The notes under the pieces were generated by a model. The model searched no databases and was not told the DNA's origin. It saw only the letters and a program-made list of their open reading frames with translations. A stretch of 47,201 nucleotides of DNA from Firmicutes bacterium UBA3553 (lineage in GTDB: Bacteria > Bacillota > Clostridia > Tissierellales > Sedimentibacteraceae), in the NCBI GenBank assembly GCA_002381185.1, contig DFOA01000057.1:64667-111867 (forward strand), in the 5' to 3' direction. This document shows positions 16,986 through 25,009 of the stretch, piece by piece. Position 1 is the stretch's first letter. Every line of letters starts with the position of its first letter. The translations under genes were made by a program, and so were the position numbers.

Positions 16986-17182
16986 AAAGGTTTTGCGACA
17001 ATGACAACTGGGAATTATATAAAGATACCGACTATTATTACTATAGAAAAATATTGAAAGACGGAACTGTAAAAAGAACTAAAGTATCAAAGGGGAGCGG
17101 AGAAATACACAAAAAAATGTGGCAGGAAATATTAAAGAAACAACTGCAGGTAACTATGGAATACTTTAACAGCAAAATATAG
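16964..17182 (+). CDS. HicA-like small toxin
   Basis: A basic 72-residue protein. WRELKRFCDNDNWELYKDTDYYYYRK resembles, in pieces, small HicA-related proteins that have the form ELKRFC-WE-DH-YYYRK-L-DGT, and the KVSKGSGEIHKKMWQEILKKQL stretch matches the H-x-W-x-x-IL-K-QL tail of that group. The usual catalytic histidine position (DH) is DY here. HicA toxins are mRNA interferases; this assignment is by memory of the family. Overlap with the antitoxin gene supports a two-gene toxin-antitoxin operon, an unusual pairing since HicA normally goes with HicB. Confidence 0.6.
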   Translation: MPKWRELKRFCDNDNWELYKDTDYYYYRKILKDGTVKRTKVSKGSGEIHKKMWQEILKKQLQVTMEYFNSKI

Positions 17183-17184
17183 AA

Positions 17185-17239
17185 TTACAAAAACAAACTT
17201 TGGGGACACCCTTCCTAAAATGAAGGATATGTCCCCAAA
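17185..17239 (-). terminator. Terminator of the main pilus operon
   Basis: A perfect 10-bp stem, TTTGGGGACA / TGTCCCCAAA, with an inner CCTTC/GAAGG helix. Read on the minus strand it is followed by GTTTGTTTTTG, so it ends the pilus operon that stops at 17281. On the plus strand the T tract is poor, though it may also help end the toxin-antitoxin transcript. Confidence 0.75.
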
Positions 17240-17280
17240 ACTTATATAAATATATTAAATCGGCTTATTTATTATTTCCA

Positions 17281-17748
17281 TTAGTTTTTTGAATTTCTCA
17301 TATACACAACTTGTTCCGCCTTGTAGCCTTCTTCATCATTTCCTTTTTCAAGTATAAGAGTTATTTTGACTTCACTAATATTTACGCCATTCTGTTCAAT
17401 TATTAATCTTTTTACGTGTTTGCCTATATCGACAGGCAGCTCATTATCATAGGTGTATTTTATTTTATTATTCTCCTCATCTAATTCAAATGTAGCTGTT
17501 ATTTCACCGGCATACTTAAAAATAAATTTATTACCTGTCTTGCCTTCAAATGATTCTGCAGCTAAGATTTTATTAGTCATAAAATTAATAATATATTGGC
17601 TCTGGTACTGTACCTCTGATTCAGTATTGATTGTTTCATAGCTTTTATAGTTTGTGATAAAAAAAGACATGACAACTGACATAACTATACCTGCCAGCCC
17701 CAGTACAACAACTAGTTCTATTAAAGTAAAACCTTTATTATTTTTCAT
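17281..17748 (-). CDS. PilW-like minor prepilin, cassette A
   Basis: 155 residues, ATG 17748 behind GAGGTGA (the GTG at 17754 belongs to the ribosome site). Leader MKNNKG, cleavage before F7, then TLIELVVVLGLAGIVMSVV. QYQSQYIINFMTNK and the final VVYMRNS are shared with the cassette B paralogue at 12617. It is the last gene of the main pilus operon, following the vWA protein gene by 63 nt. Confidence 0.85.
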   Translation of the reverse strand: MKNNKGFTLIELVVVLGLAGIVMSVVMSFFITNYKSYETINTESEVQYQSQYIINFMTNKILAAESFEGKTGNKFIFKYAGEITATFELDEENNKIKYTYDNELPVDIGKHVKRLIIEQNGVNISEVKITLILEKGNDEEGYKAEQVVYMRNSKN

Positions 17749-17811
17749 GCTCACCTCACATCGCTAAAGAAAATTTTGAGCTTAATGGCTAAGCTCAAAA
17801 TTTTGTGTTCA

Positions 17812-20784
17812 TTATTCAAGAGGAGGCAAAGGATTTGATATCAATTTTATTATTTTAGGAACACCTTCCTTAACAACTAAATTGCTGTTGTTCACTTCAA
17901 TTGATAATCCGGCACCCACTTCATTACATTTTAGTTTGTATGTTATTGTATATGTTTTTCCGAATTCTATTTTTGCTTTATTTAAATTGCCTATAGAAGC
18001 TGCAGAGGAAACAACTGTATTCCCTTCATACAGTATGAAATTACTTAATGTATATTTCCCTGTATCTTCTGTCAAATTAATGCTGAATTCCGGAGAATTT
18101 TCATTAGTCTTAAAGCTGAAACCGAATGTATAGTCAAACCCTGACACCAGATTAAAGATTGTTTTACCTGCATCTATAGGATTTAATCCTTTATTTGTGT
18201 ACATAGAATGACCTGTAAGTTCATTTTTGACTTTCTCATACAAAACAGTTATAGTTACATCATGTTCAGGCATCGTTCCTGCTACTGATTCCTTGTCAGT
18301 TCTCCAGCCATCAACAGCCGGTGATTGTACATTATACCCTTCGCCGACTTTGTAAGCACCTGTATACGTATCAAACACTTCTCCATCTTCATACTGATAC
18401 TTTATCGTCAAGTTATATTGGGATTTAGACCAGACAGCATAAAGCATCAGATTTTTTGCCGGCATTGTAACTGTTTTTCCCTCTGTGAACTGAGGCTGCG
18501 CAGCATCCTTGTCTGTATTCCAGCCAAGGAATGTGTAGCCTGTTCTTAGCAGACTGCCTTTGCCGGCTACTGTTACTTTATCATTTACATAATACCTGTT
18601 CCCATCAACCGGTGCTGTACCGCTTACGTTGCCGTTGCCGTTATATATTACACTGTAGGAAGCCTCCGGATAATAAGGGAAGTTCAGATATATAGGTTCT
18701 CTGGATACAGGGATTTCAGCTGCAGCTGCATTTCCGTTTTCGTTCAATGCGGACGTTGACTGGTTAATATATCTTGATATAGGTTTTGCATACGTGGCTG
18801 TGGTTATTTTTTGCCCCAATGCTGCAGATTCTATATAACTTGAACCCTCTATCACGACCCTGTTTTTAAATGGTATCACCTGTCCATCAGCATTAACCGG
18901 CTCTCCTTTGCTGTTTGACAGAAAATACGACACATTTATTGTGCCTTCACCGGCAGAAAGCTTAGTACTTGGGAAATTCTGACTTACCCATTTTTCATTA
19001 TGGTTTTTATATACAACAGATGAATTACCTCCTGTATCAAGCATTGTATCAGGTAATATTGAATGACCTCCCAGGACATTCAGTTTTATATAATATGTCA
19101 AAGTCGCCGTTGATTCTGTTATATCATCTAAATCCCATAAGATTTTCATGCCGTTTTCCTCAACAGCTGCTGTTCCCGGACTGGCGGTAACCGGATGTTC
19201 AGCATCTGTCAAAATTTTAAAATAATACCCTTCATCGTCATTTGGGACAATTACGCTGACAACTCTCGGATCTGTTCCCGCCTTGGCAATTCTTCCGGCT
19301 ATATTGGCAAACACCGGACTAAGATCATCTGAAGTTTCATAGAATTTATCCGGTGATGATGCCACATGACGCATAGTATACTTGGCTTCATCGCTGGATG
19401 CCACATCAAAACCTATGGAATAAATTTCAATACCGGACTTTTTTGCCTCCAGGGCCTGAGATATGGTCGGTATGCCATTATTGTTAACACTTACATTTTT
19501 GTTTGTATTTATATTTTTAACACTGTACCCGCTGTATGTGTAGCTGTTTCCGGAACCCTTAATGCCTGTGCCGAAGGATGTGAGCTTGTATGCAATATCT
19601 CCGGGATAATTCAAAGCAAGGTCCTGAGCCGTAACCGACTCAGCCTGGGTAGCAGTATAGCTGTATGTAGGTTCGCCGTCACTTAAAACAACAATATATC
19701 TGCTATCAGCCCTGCTGCCGGCTAGCATTTCATGCGCCATTTTGATTCCAGCCTGTATATGAGTACCACCATTTGCATTTATCCTGCCTATGGCTGTATT
19801 TAATGATGTGCTGTTGTTGGAAAGCTGAGAATCTGCGTATGCGGTTCCGTTCCCGTATCCGTTGCTGGAATATGATACCACACCTATTCTGTTTAAGGTT
19901 TTTTTAGTGTCATCAGAAAGCAAAGCATCGACAAACTCTTTTGCCGCATCTTTAGCACTCTCAATTTTAGCCACCTTAGATGTTTCTGTAACAGTCTGAA
20001 TTTCTTTTTCCTTAACTGTATAATAGGATTGTGTACTTTTAAGTGTATTCCTGTCAGAAGGAAAACTGACAACAATCTGGCTCCCGTTTAAAGTCACCGT
20101 CGATGTCTTGCTTCCAAAAATCTGTATGAGAGCATCAAGACAGTCATTATCATTAAAAGATGTCCAGCTGCTGAAATCTCGTGAAGAACCGTTAAGATTG
20201 TATCCTCCGTCGCTTGAAATAAATCCGTTCACCTGCAGGGTGCTGTTCTTATACCCCTTAAAATTTCCCGGTTGGTCCAGATATGCCGTCATACTTATAG
20301 ATACATTTGAAGCTGTAGCATCTTTCCAAGCACCAAAAATCCACCAACCATCAAAATATTGATATCTTACATTTGAAGCACTAAAGCTCACTTGAACTTC
20401 ATTGTACGGAATCTGCCTGTCTACCTCTACTTCTTTTTCATATGTCCTGGTAACAGTATGCTTGTCCGCCATACTTCCGGAACGGTCTATTACCAGCACT
20501 ACATCAGTTGTCTTGGGCACACCCTTACCATCCATCTTCATAGTTACCTTTGCCACATCATCTTCGCCTTCAACCCACTGAGCATCCTTGTGCAGCCTCA
20601 CATATCCCGGGTTGGGATACTGGGGGAAATTCAGTGTGTCGCTTGGATTATAAAAAATCGGATTTTCAGAGCTGTCACTTGCGTATACATCTTCAATATG
20701 CGCAAGACTTCCAATCAAAATCATGCTCAAAGCAATAGCAGCACATGTAATCTTTTTTAAAATTGCATTTTTAAAATTTTTCAA
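17812..20784 (-). CDS. Large secreted vWA protein encoded in the pilus operon (putative tip adhesin)
   Basis: 990 residues, TTG start 20784 with GGGGAGGG at 5 nt. Sec signal peptide at residues 1-36 (basic, hydrophobic, VYAS). The vWA domain has MIDAS D100-R-S102-G-S104, T341 in NGGTHI and D369 in VVLSDGEPTY. About 165 residues (110-275), rich in aromatic and beta-type sequence, are inserted between the first MIDAS strand and the next helix. After the vWA domain come beta-rich modules, an InlB/Listeria-Bacteroides-type repeat (GYTFLGWNTD, LYAVW), a MucBP-like repeat (GWRTDKESVAGTMPEHDVTI) and a C-terminal beta domain. No LPXTG or prepilin leader is visible. Its place between pilX and pilW suggests delivery or display with the pilus, comparable with vWA-containing PilY1/PilC tip adhesins; that is inference. 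Confidence 0.82.
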   Translation of the reverse strand: MKNFKNAILKKITCAAIALSMILIGSLAHIEDVYASDSSENPIFYNPSDTLNFPQYPNPGYVRLHKDAQWVEGEDDVAKVTMKMDGKGVPKTTDVVLVIDRSGSMADKHTVTRTYEKEVEVDRQIPYNEVQVSFSASNVRYQYFDGWWIFGAWKDATASNVSISMTAYLDQPGNFKGYKNSTLQVNGFISSDGGYNLNGSSRDFSSWTSFNDNDCLDALIQIFGSKTSTVTLNGSQIVVSFPSDRNTLKSTQSYYTVKEKEIQTVTETSKVAKIESAKDAAKEFVDALLSDDTKKTLNRIGVVSYSSNGYGNGTAYADSQLSNNSTSLNTAIGRINANGGTHIQAGIKMAHEMLAGSRADSRYIVVLSDGEPTYSYTATQAESVTAQDLALNYPGDIAYKLTSFGTGIKGSGNSYTYSGYSVKNINTNKNVSVNNNGIPTISQALEAKKSGIEIYSIGFDVASSDEAKYTMRHVASSPDKFYETSDDLSPVFANIAGRIAKAGTDPRVVSVIVPNDDEGYYFKILTDAEHPVTASPGTAAVEENGMKILWDLDDITESTATLTYYIKLNVLGGHSILPDTMLDTGGNSSVVYKNHNEKWVSQNFPSTKLSAGEGTINVSYFLSNSKGEPVNADGQVIPFKNRVVIEGSSYIESAALGQKITTATYAKPISRYINQSTSALNENGNAAAAEIPVSREPIYLNFPYYPEASYSVIYNGNGNVSGTAPVDGNRYYVNDKVTVAGKGSLLRTGYTFLGWNTDKDAAQPQFTEGKTVTMPAKNLMLYAVWSKSQYNLTIKYQYEDGEVFDTYTGAYKVGEGYNVQSPAVDGWRTDKESVAGTMPEHDVTITVLYEKVKNELTGHSMYTNKGLNPIDAGKTIFNLVSGFDYTFGFSFKTNENSPEFSINLTEDTGKYTLSNFILYEGNTVVSSAASIGNLNKAKIEFGKTYTITYKLKCNEVGAGLSIEVNNSNLVVKEGVPKIIKLISNPLPPLE

Positions 20785-20817
20785 ATTAACCCTCCCCTAA
20801 AACTTATTATTGTAATA

Positions 20818-22908
20818 TCATTTCAAATTCCAATTATTAAACTTGAGCAAGGTGCTGAAGTCTACATTTACTGTTTTTTCACCTTCCGTAATTTCCTTAT
20901 TTGTACTGAATGTAGTAACTTTAGCAGTATCTCCTGTTGTATCCTGCTTGAAAACTGTTTTATAAAGATTATAGTCTGCAATTATCTTAAGAACTATGTC
21001 CCTGCTGTACGTGAAGTTTTTCGATTCGGCAGTATCTATTGTTATATTGCCTCCGCTTATTATAGCTCCTTTAAAGTTTATATTTCCTGAAATATTTACA
21101 TTTCCTTCTGCCACTATTAATCCGGTAAAATTCCCTGTATCATTCATATCCAAACTGCCATTGGTTATAATCAGTTCTATATTTGTTCCTTCATTTAATA
21201 TATGATTGCGTGAATCACCAATAATTTTATATCTACTGCTATCCTTGCCGCTGATATCTATATAATCCATATTGTTAAACATAACCTGCTTATCAAACTT
21301 TAATCCAGCTGTTTCTCCTGAACTCAATTCAAGATCATCCTTTTCAAATCCTAAAAAGCCTGTTTCTTTTATGTATTCTCTTTCATATGAACCATCAATA
21401 TCCTCGTCTAATATATAAGTAGACTTGGTGAACTCATTTCCTCTTATGGCACTTCCGATTGAATAAACATCTCTGATATCAATTTTTCCCAATAATGAAT
21501 CTAAATCTTTATATTCTTCATTGTAGAAATACAAATAATCAGCTTTATCATAAATGTTTAATTTTTTTCCGTTTTTAAATGAATCTGCAAGACGTAGATA
21601 GTTGTAATCAACAAAATCAATATTGTTTTCTTTTAGGCTTGCTCCCGATTCTGTTTTAGCGTCATCATCGGTAAGCGGCGACATATAAGCTCTGTAATTA
21701 CCTACAATTGATAAGGATTCTCCGGTCTGATATGATGCATCATCAAAGTAATTTATATTATCCCTATTCACTCTGATATATGATGATCCATGCAGGACTG
21801 TTTTGCCCCCAATTCTTAATTTGTCAATTGCCTTATCATTTATGATTATACTGCTTGATTTGTCATGACCGCTTTGGCCATGAGAAAATCCATAATAATT
21901 CCCCTCAATATTCACTTCCGTACCGTTTTTATTCATTTCTAAATCATCTCTCACATATACAGCTAAGCCTGATGAAAGAAATTTTGCTCCGGTTCCGTTT
22001 AACAGTATATTGCCTGTATAAACATTTTTGGTATTAATGGTTTTAGAAGACCTGATATCGACATCTTCCTTTACGGCTAAATCTTTCTCAAAATCTACAC
22101 TGCCATTACCGTGCAATATAACATTCTGATTTATAAATACATCTCCGTCAAAAGATATGGAGTTGTTATCCATTATTGTTAAGTTCTCTGCAACAATCAG
22201 CTTCTTCCAAAATGGATTAACAGGAATTACCTCTGTTTCCACTATGTAAGGTTCATTATATTCCGGTGTGTATACTATTAAATTTACAGTGGTTGTTCTT
22301 GATATATTTTTTTTATTTTTATATTCTGAAGTTATTGATAATGTCATTTTTTCTTTATCATCACCGGACACAGCCGTCCATTCATAATTCCCGGACACGG
22401 TTACTGCTGGATTGCTTTCAGCCGGAGTTGCGACAGCCGTTTTTATATCATCATTTCCTTTATTGTCATAATTAAATGTCGTCAAATATTCTTCATAATA
22501 TCTCCTAAACTCTTTTTCTGCCTGTTTCTGAATTTCTTTTTCAATAAATGTATAGTTCATGCCGATTAATTCGGAATCTTCTTCATTTTTTTCTATACAC
22601 AGAGGGTAAAGCGCCATCAAACTGTCTAAATCAGGATTATCATATGAAAACAATGCAATAAAATTTTCAGCCTCCTTATTGGCATGCCGGACTGCCTCAC
22701 TGACTAATTCATATGCTTTGGCATATGAATAGTCCAGACCGGATTCCGCCATATAAAAGGCCTCTTTAATTTCAGTGTTTGTCTTCTTGACTTTGTAATT
22801 CATCATTGTAACACCCAACACAGATGTTCCAAGCAATGATATAACTCCAATGGCTATGACAAGCAAAACCATTGTTGAACCTTTCTTGCAGGCAATATAT
22901 TTATTCAT
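20818..22908 (-). CDS. Giant PilX-like minor pilin with repetitive beta region, cassette A
   Basis: 696 residues; ATG 22908 has GAGGGA 7 nt upstream, better than the ATGs at 22923 and 22914. The N-terminus (KKGSTMVLLVIAIGVISLLG, then FYMAESGLDYSYAKAYE) is PilX/GspK-type. Residues from about 240 to 620 contain regularly spaced short strands with N/G turns (GSVDFEKDLAVKEDVDIR, GNVNISGNINFKGAIISGG), the pattern of a beta-helix similar to bactofilin-like or filamentous adhesin repeats. The C-terminus (VNVDFSTLLKFNNWNLK) matches the small PilX paralogue. It is about four times the usual PilX size, so the extra region probably projects from the pilus. Confidence 0.8.
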   Translation of the reverse strand: MNKYIACKKGSTMVLLVIAIGVISLLGTSVLGVTMMNYKVKKTNTEIKEAFYMAESGLDYSYAKAYELVSEAVRHANKEAENFIALFSYDNPDLDSLMALYPLCIEKNEEDSELIGMNYTFIEKEIQKQAEKEFRRYYEEYLTTFNYDNKGNDDIKTAVATPAESNPAVTVSGNYEWTAVSGDDKEKMTLSITSEYKNKKNISRTTTVNLIVYTPEYNEPYIVETEVIPVNPFWKKLIVAENLTIMDNNSISFDGDVFINQNVILHGNGSVDFEKDLAVKEDVDIRSSKTINTKNVYTGNILLNGTGAKFLSSGLAVYVRDDLEMNKNGTEVNIEGNYYGFSHGQSGHDKSSSIIINDKAIDKLRIGGKTVLHGSSYIRVNRDNINYFDDASYQTGESLSIVGNYRAYMSPLTDDDAKTESGASLKENNIDFVDYNYLRLADSFKNGKKLNIYDKADYLYFYNEEYKDLDSLLGKIDIRDVYSIGSAIRGNEFTKSTYILDEDIDGSYEREYIKETGFLGFEKDDLELSSGETAGLKFDKQVMFNNMDYIDISGKDSSRYKIIGDSRNHILNEGTNIELIITNGSLDMNDTGNFTGLIVAEGNVNISGNINFKGAIISGGNITIDTAESKNFTYSRDIVLKIIADYNLYKTVFKQDTTGDTAKVTTFSTNKEITEGEKTVNVDFSTLLKFNNWNLK

Positions 22909-22938
22909 ATACATATCCCTCATTAATTAAATGTTAGC

Positions 22939-23712
22939 TTACGGCTCATACTTGAAGATTGTCGTACCCTTAATTTCATTTATAACCGGTTTTCCATCCT
23001 TTTCGACATTTATGGTAATATCATAAAGTATGTTTTTGGCTGTTTTTTCGGCAGATACAATTGAATCTGCGTTCTCTGTGTAATTATTGAAGAATGTATT
23101 AACCTGCCCCTTTTTAACAGAAACATCACAGTTATATAACGTTCCGCCGACTATATCATAAATATATAAATTCACCTTATCACTTCGTTCATTTATTACA
23201 TCTATTTTGGCATCAGCATTAAGCAATACCTTAATATTCTGCTTATCAGAATCAGTTATGGTAATATCCACTTCCCCGTTACCCTTGTCAACATATTTTC
23301 CTTCGTCCTGGTCCCATACAGAAGGAGATGTACGCTTAATTATTAGTGTCGAAAATTCCGTAACTTCATCAGCAGGATTTGTTCCGCCCGCTGTTCCGCT
23401 TTCTGTACCGGACCTTTTTATCTGGACAGTCAGGTCATAACCATCTTCGCTGAATTCTCTAATGAATGCATTTTTTCTCGTATCGTAGGGATAACCGCTT
23501 GAATGATTCGTGTCGAGGATTTCCATGCTCTTAATTTCTTCCATACATTTCTGTGATAATTGTATAGCCTTATATTCTTTTTCGCTTTCAGTATTTATTT
23601 TCTGCGAGGTTATAAACATTGACATGAGAGGCGTCACTACTACCCCTAATACTGCCAGGGTTACAATTATCTCTATTAATGTCAGTCCTCTGTCGTTGAA
23701 TACTTTAAACAT
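22939..23712 (-). CDS. PilV-like minor prepilin, cassette A
   Basis: 257 residues, leader MFKVFNDRG, cleavage before L10, then TLIEIIVTLAVLGVVVTPLMSMF. It is twice the length of its cassette B paralogue because of a longer beta-rich C-terminal domain. ATG follows AAAGAGGTAGTT. Probable tip or priming pilin. Confidence 0.82.
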   Translation of the reverse strand: MFKVFNDRGLTLIEIIVTLAVLGVVVTPLMSMFITSQKINTESEKEYKAIQLSQKCMEEIKSMEILDTNHSSGYPYDTRKNAFIREFSEDGYDLTVQIKRSGTESGTAGGTNPADEVTEFSTLIIKRTSPSVWDQDEGKYVDKGNGEVDITITDSDKQNIKVLLNADAKIDVINERSDKVNLYIYDIVGGTLYNCDVSVKKGQVNTFFNNYTENADSIVSAEKTAKNILYDITINVEKDGKPVINEIKGTTIFKYEP

Positions 23713-23758
23713 AACTACCTCTTTGCTGTTATCAGTAACAGTATTGTACTTTTCGACT

Positions 23759-25009
23759 CTATTTTCTTGTTACTATAACTGATTTAGGATCTTTGAAATA
23801 TACACGGGGACTTGAAGAATCGTCTCCTTCAACCTCAAAGCGAACTTTTAGACCAGATGTATTGGTTACAGAAATATTTGCCCCCACTGAATCAGTTGTT
23901 GAATTTCTCGAACTTGAATAAATTTTTATATATATACTTCCGTTGTTTTGTGGCTCAAATTCCTTCCAGCCGTCACTTGGATATGTATCGATTTTTGTTT
24001 TATATTTATAGTAATATGTGTTGTTTTCATTTTTGAATTGAAACTCCACATCTTCCATTTTGTTGCTGTCTGCGTATAGATAAGTTGCTCTTTCCGCGTC
24101 TTCAGCTTTCCCAACTATTAATGTCGGCAAATCTGAACTTTCAGGTTTGATACTCACATAAAAGTCATAATTGCTGACAGAACTTGTAATCACAGAAACT
24201 GTTCCATCAGATTTGAACGGATTGCTCTTGCCATAGTCCGCAAGCTCTTCCCATATCAACTCTTTGTTATTTTCCTTAAATCCCTTCGGCTTCGGTATTT
24301 CGTAGAAATTCAGAGTCATCGTTCCCTGAATGATATCACCAGGTGGTGCAACAATACTTATGTTGGTTATTGATATATCTACGGGGTTGTTCTGTATAGC
24401 ATCAATGAATTTAATCATATCATTGTATGTGCTTTCAAATGATACATTTACAGTTATTGATCGAACCGTTAAGGCTGATTGCTGTTCTGCCGCCTGTTCA
24501 GAAGACTGTTCTGATTCGCTTCCTGCCCCTGCAGCTTCGTCACCAGCTGAAGAACTTTGTTTCTCCTTTTCCCTTTCCCCGGAAGCTGAAAAATTATCAA
24601 TATCTGACATCATAGTTTCAAGTGAGCTTTTTTCCGCTGTCACTGCCTGAGCTGCTGCCGTATTTACCGGAACAACTGCTGCATCGGTGAAGTTTATGCT
24701 GTTGGCATCAATGTTGTTATTAACAAGATAGCTGTTCAGCAGCACAATCACCTGATGCTGCTGAAGATCGGAAATGACATTCAGGTTATTAATTTCTTCG
24801 CTTAATGCATTAACATCTTCTTCATACTTGTTTTTAAGCAATATGTTTTGTGACATATTATTGTATTCACTGCTCTTCAGATTGTATTCAGCTCTTAATT
24901 CTTCCAGATTAAACATATCGGCAGCGGGAATAATTTTATATGCCGCATATATAATCAATGTAATTATTAATATGCAAATAAGCACCTTTTCTCTTTTACT
25001 CAGCTTCAT
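23759..25009 (-). CDS. PilO-like protein with C-terminal extension, cassette A
   Basis: 416 residues from ATG 25009; the ATGGAG at 25021 provides the ribosome site. One transmembrane helix (LICILIITLIIYAAYKI), a coiled coil, a low-complexity stretch rich in Ser, Ala, Glu and Gln (about residues 140-180), then the PilO ferredoxin-like domain (YNDMIKFIDAIQNNPVDISI). Unlike usual PilO (about 200 residues) it continues with some 165 residues of beta-rich sequence on the outer face. The start lies inside the end of the PilMN gene, so the two are translationally coupled. Confidence 0.8.
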   Translation of the reverse strand: MKLSKREKVLICILIITLIIYAAYKIIPAADMFNLEELRAEYNLKSSEYNNMSQNILLKNKYEEDVNALSEEINNLNVISDLQQHQVIVLLNSYLVNNNIDANSINFTDAAVVPVNTAAAQAVTAEKSSLETMMSDIDNFSASGEREKEKQSSSAGDEAAGAGSESEQSSEQAAEQQSALTVRSITVNVSFESTYNDMIKFIDAIQNNPVDISITNISIVAPPGDIIQGTMTLNFYEIPKPKGFKENNKELIWEELADYGKSNPFKSDGTVSVITSSVSNYDFYVSIKPESSDLPTLIVGKAEDAERATYLYADSNKMEDVEFQFKNENNTYYYKYKTKIDTYPSDGWKEFEPQNNGSIYIKIYSSSRNSTTDSVGANISVTNTSGLKVRFEVEGDDSSSPRVYFKDPKSVIVTRK

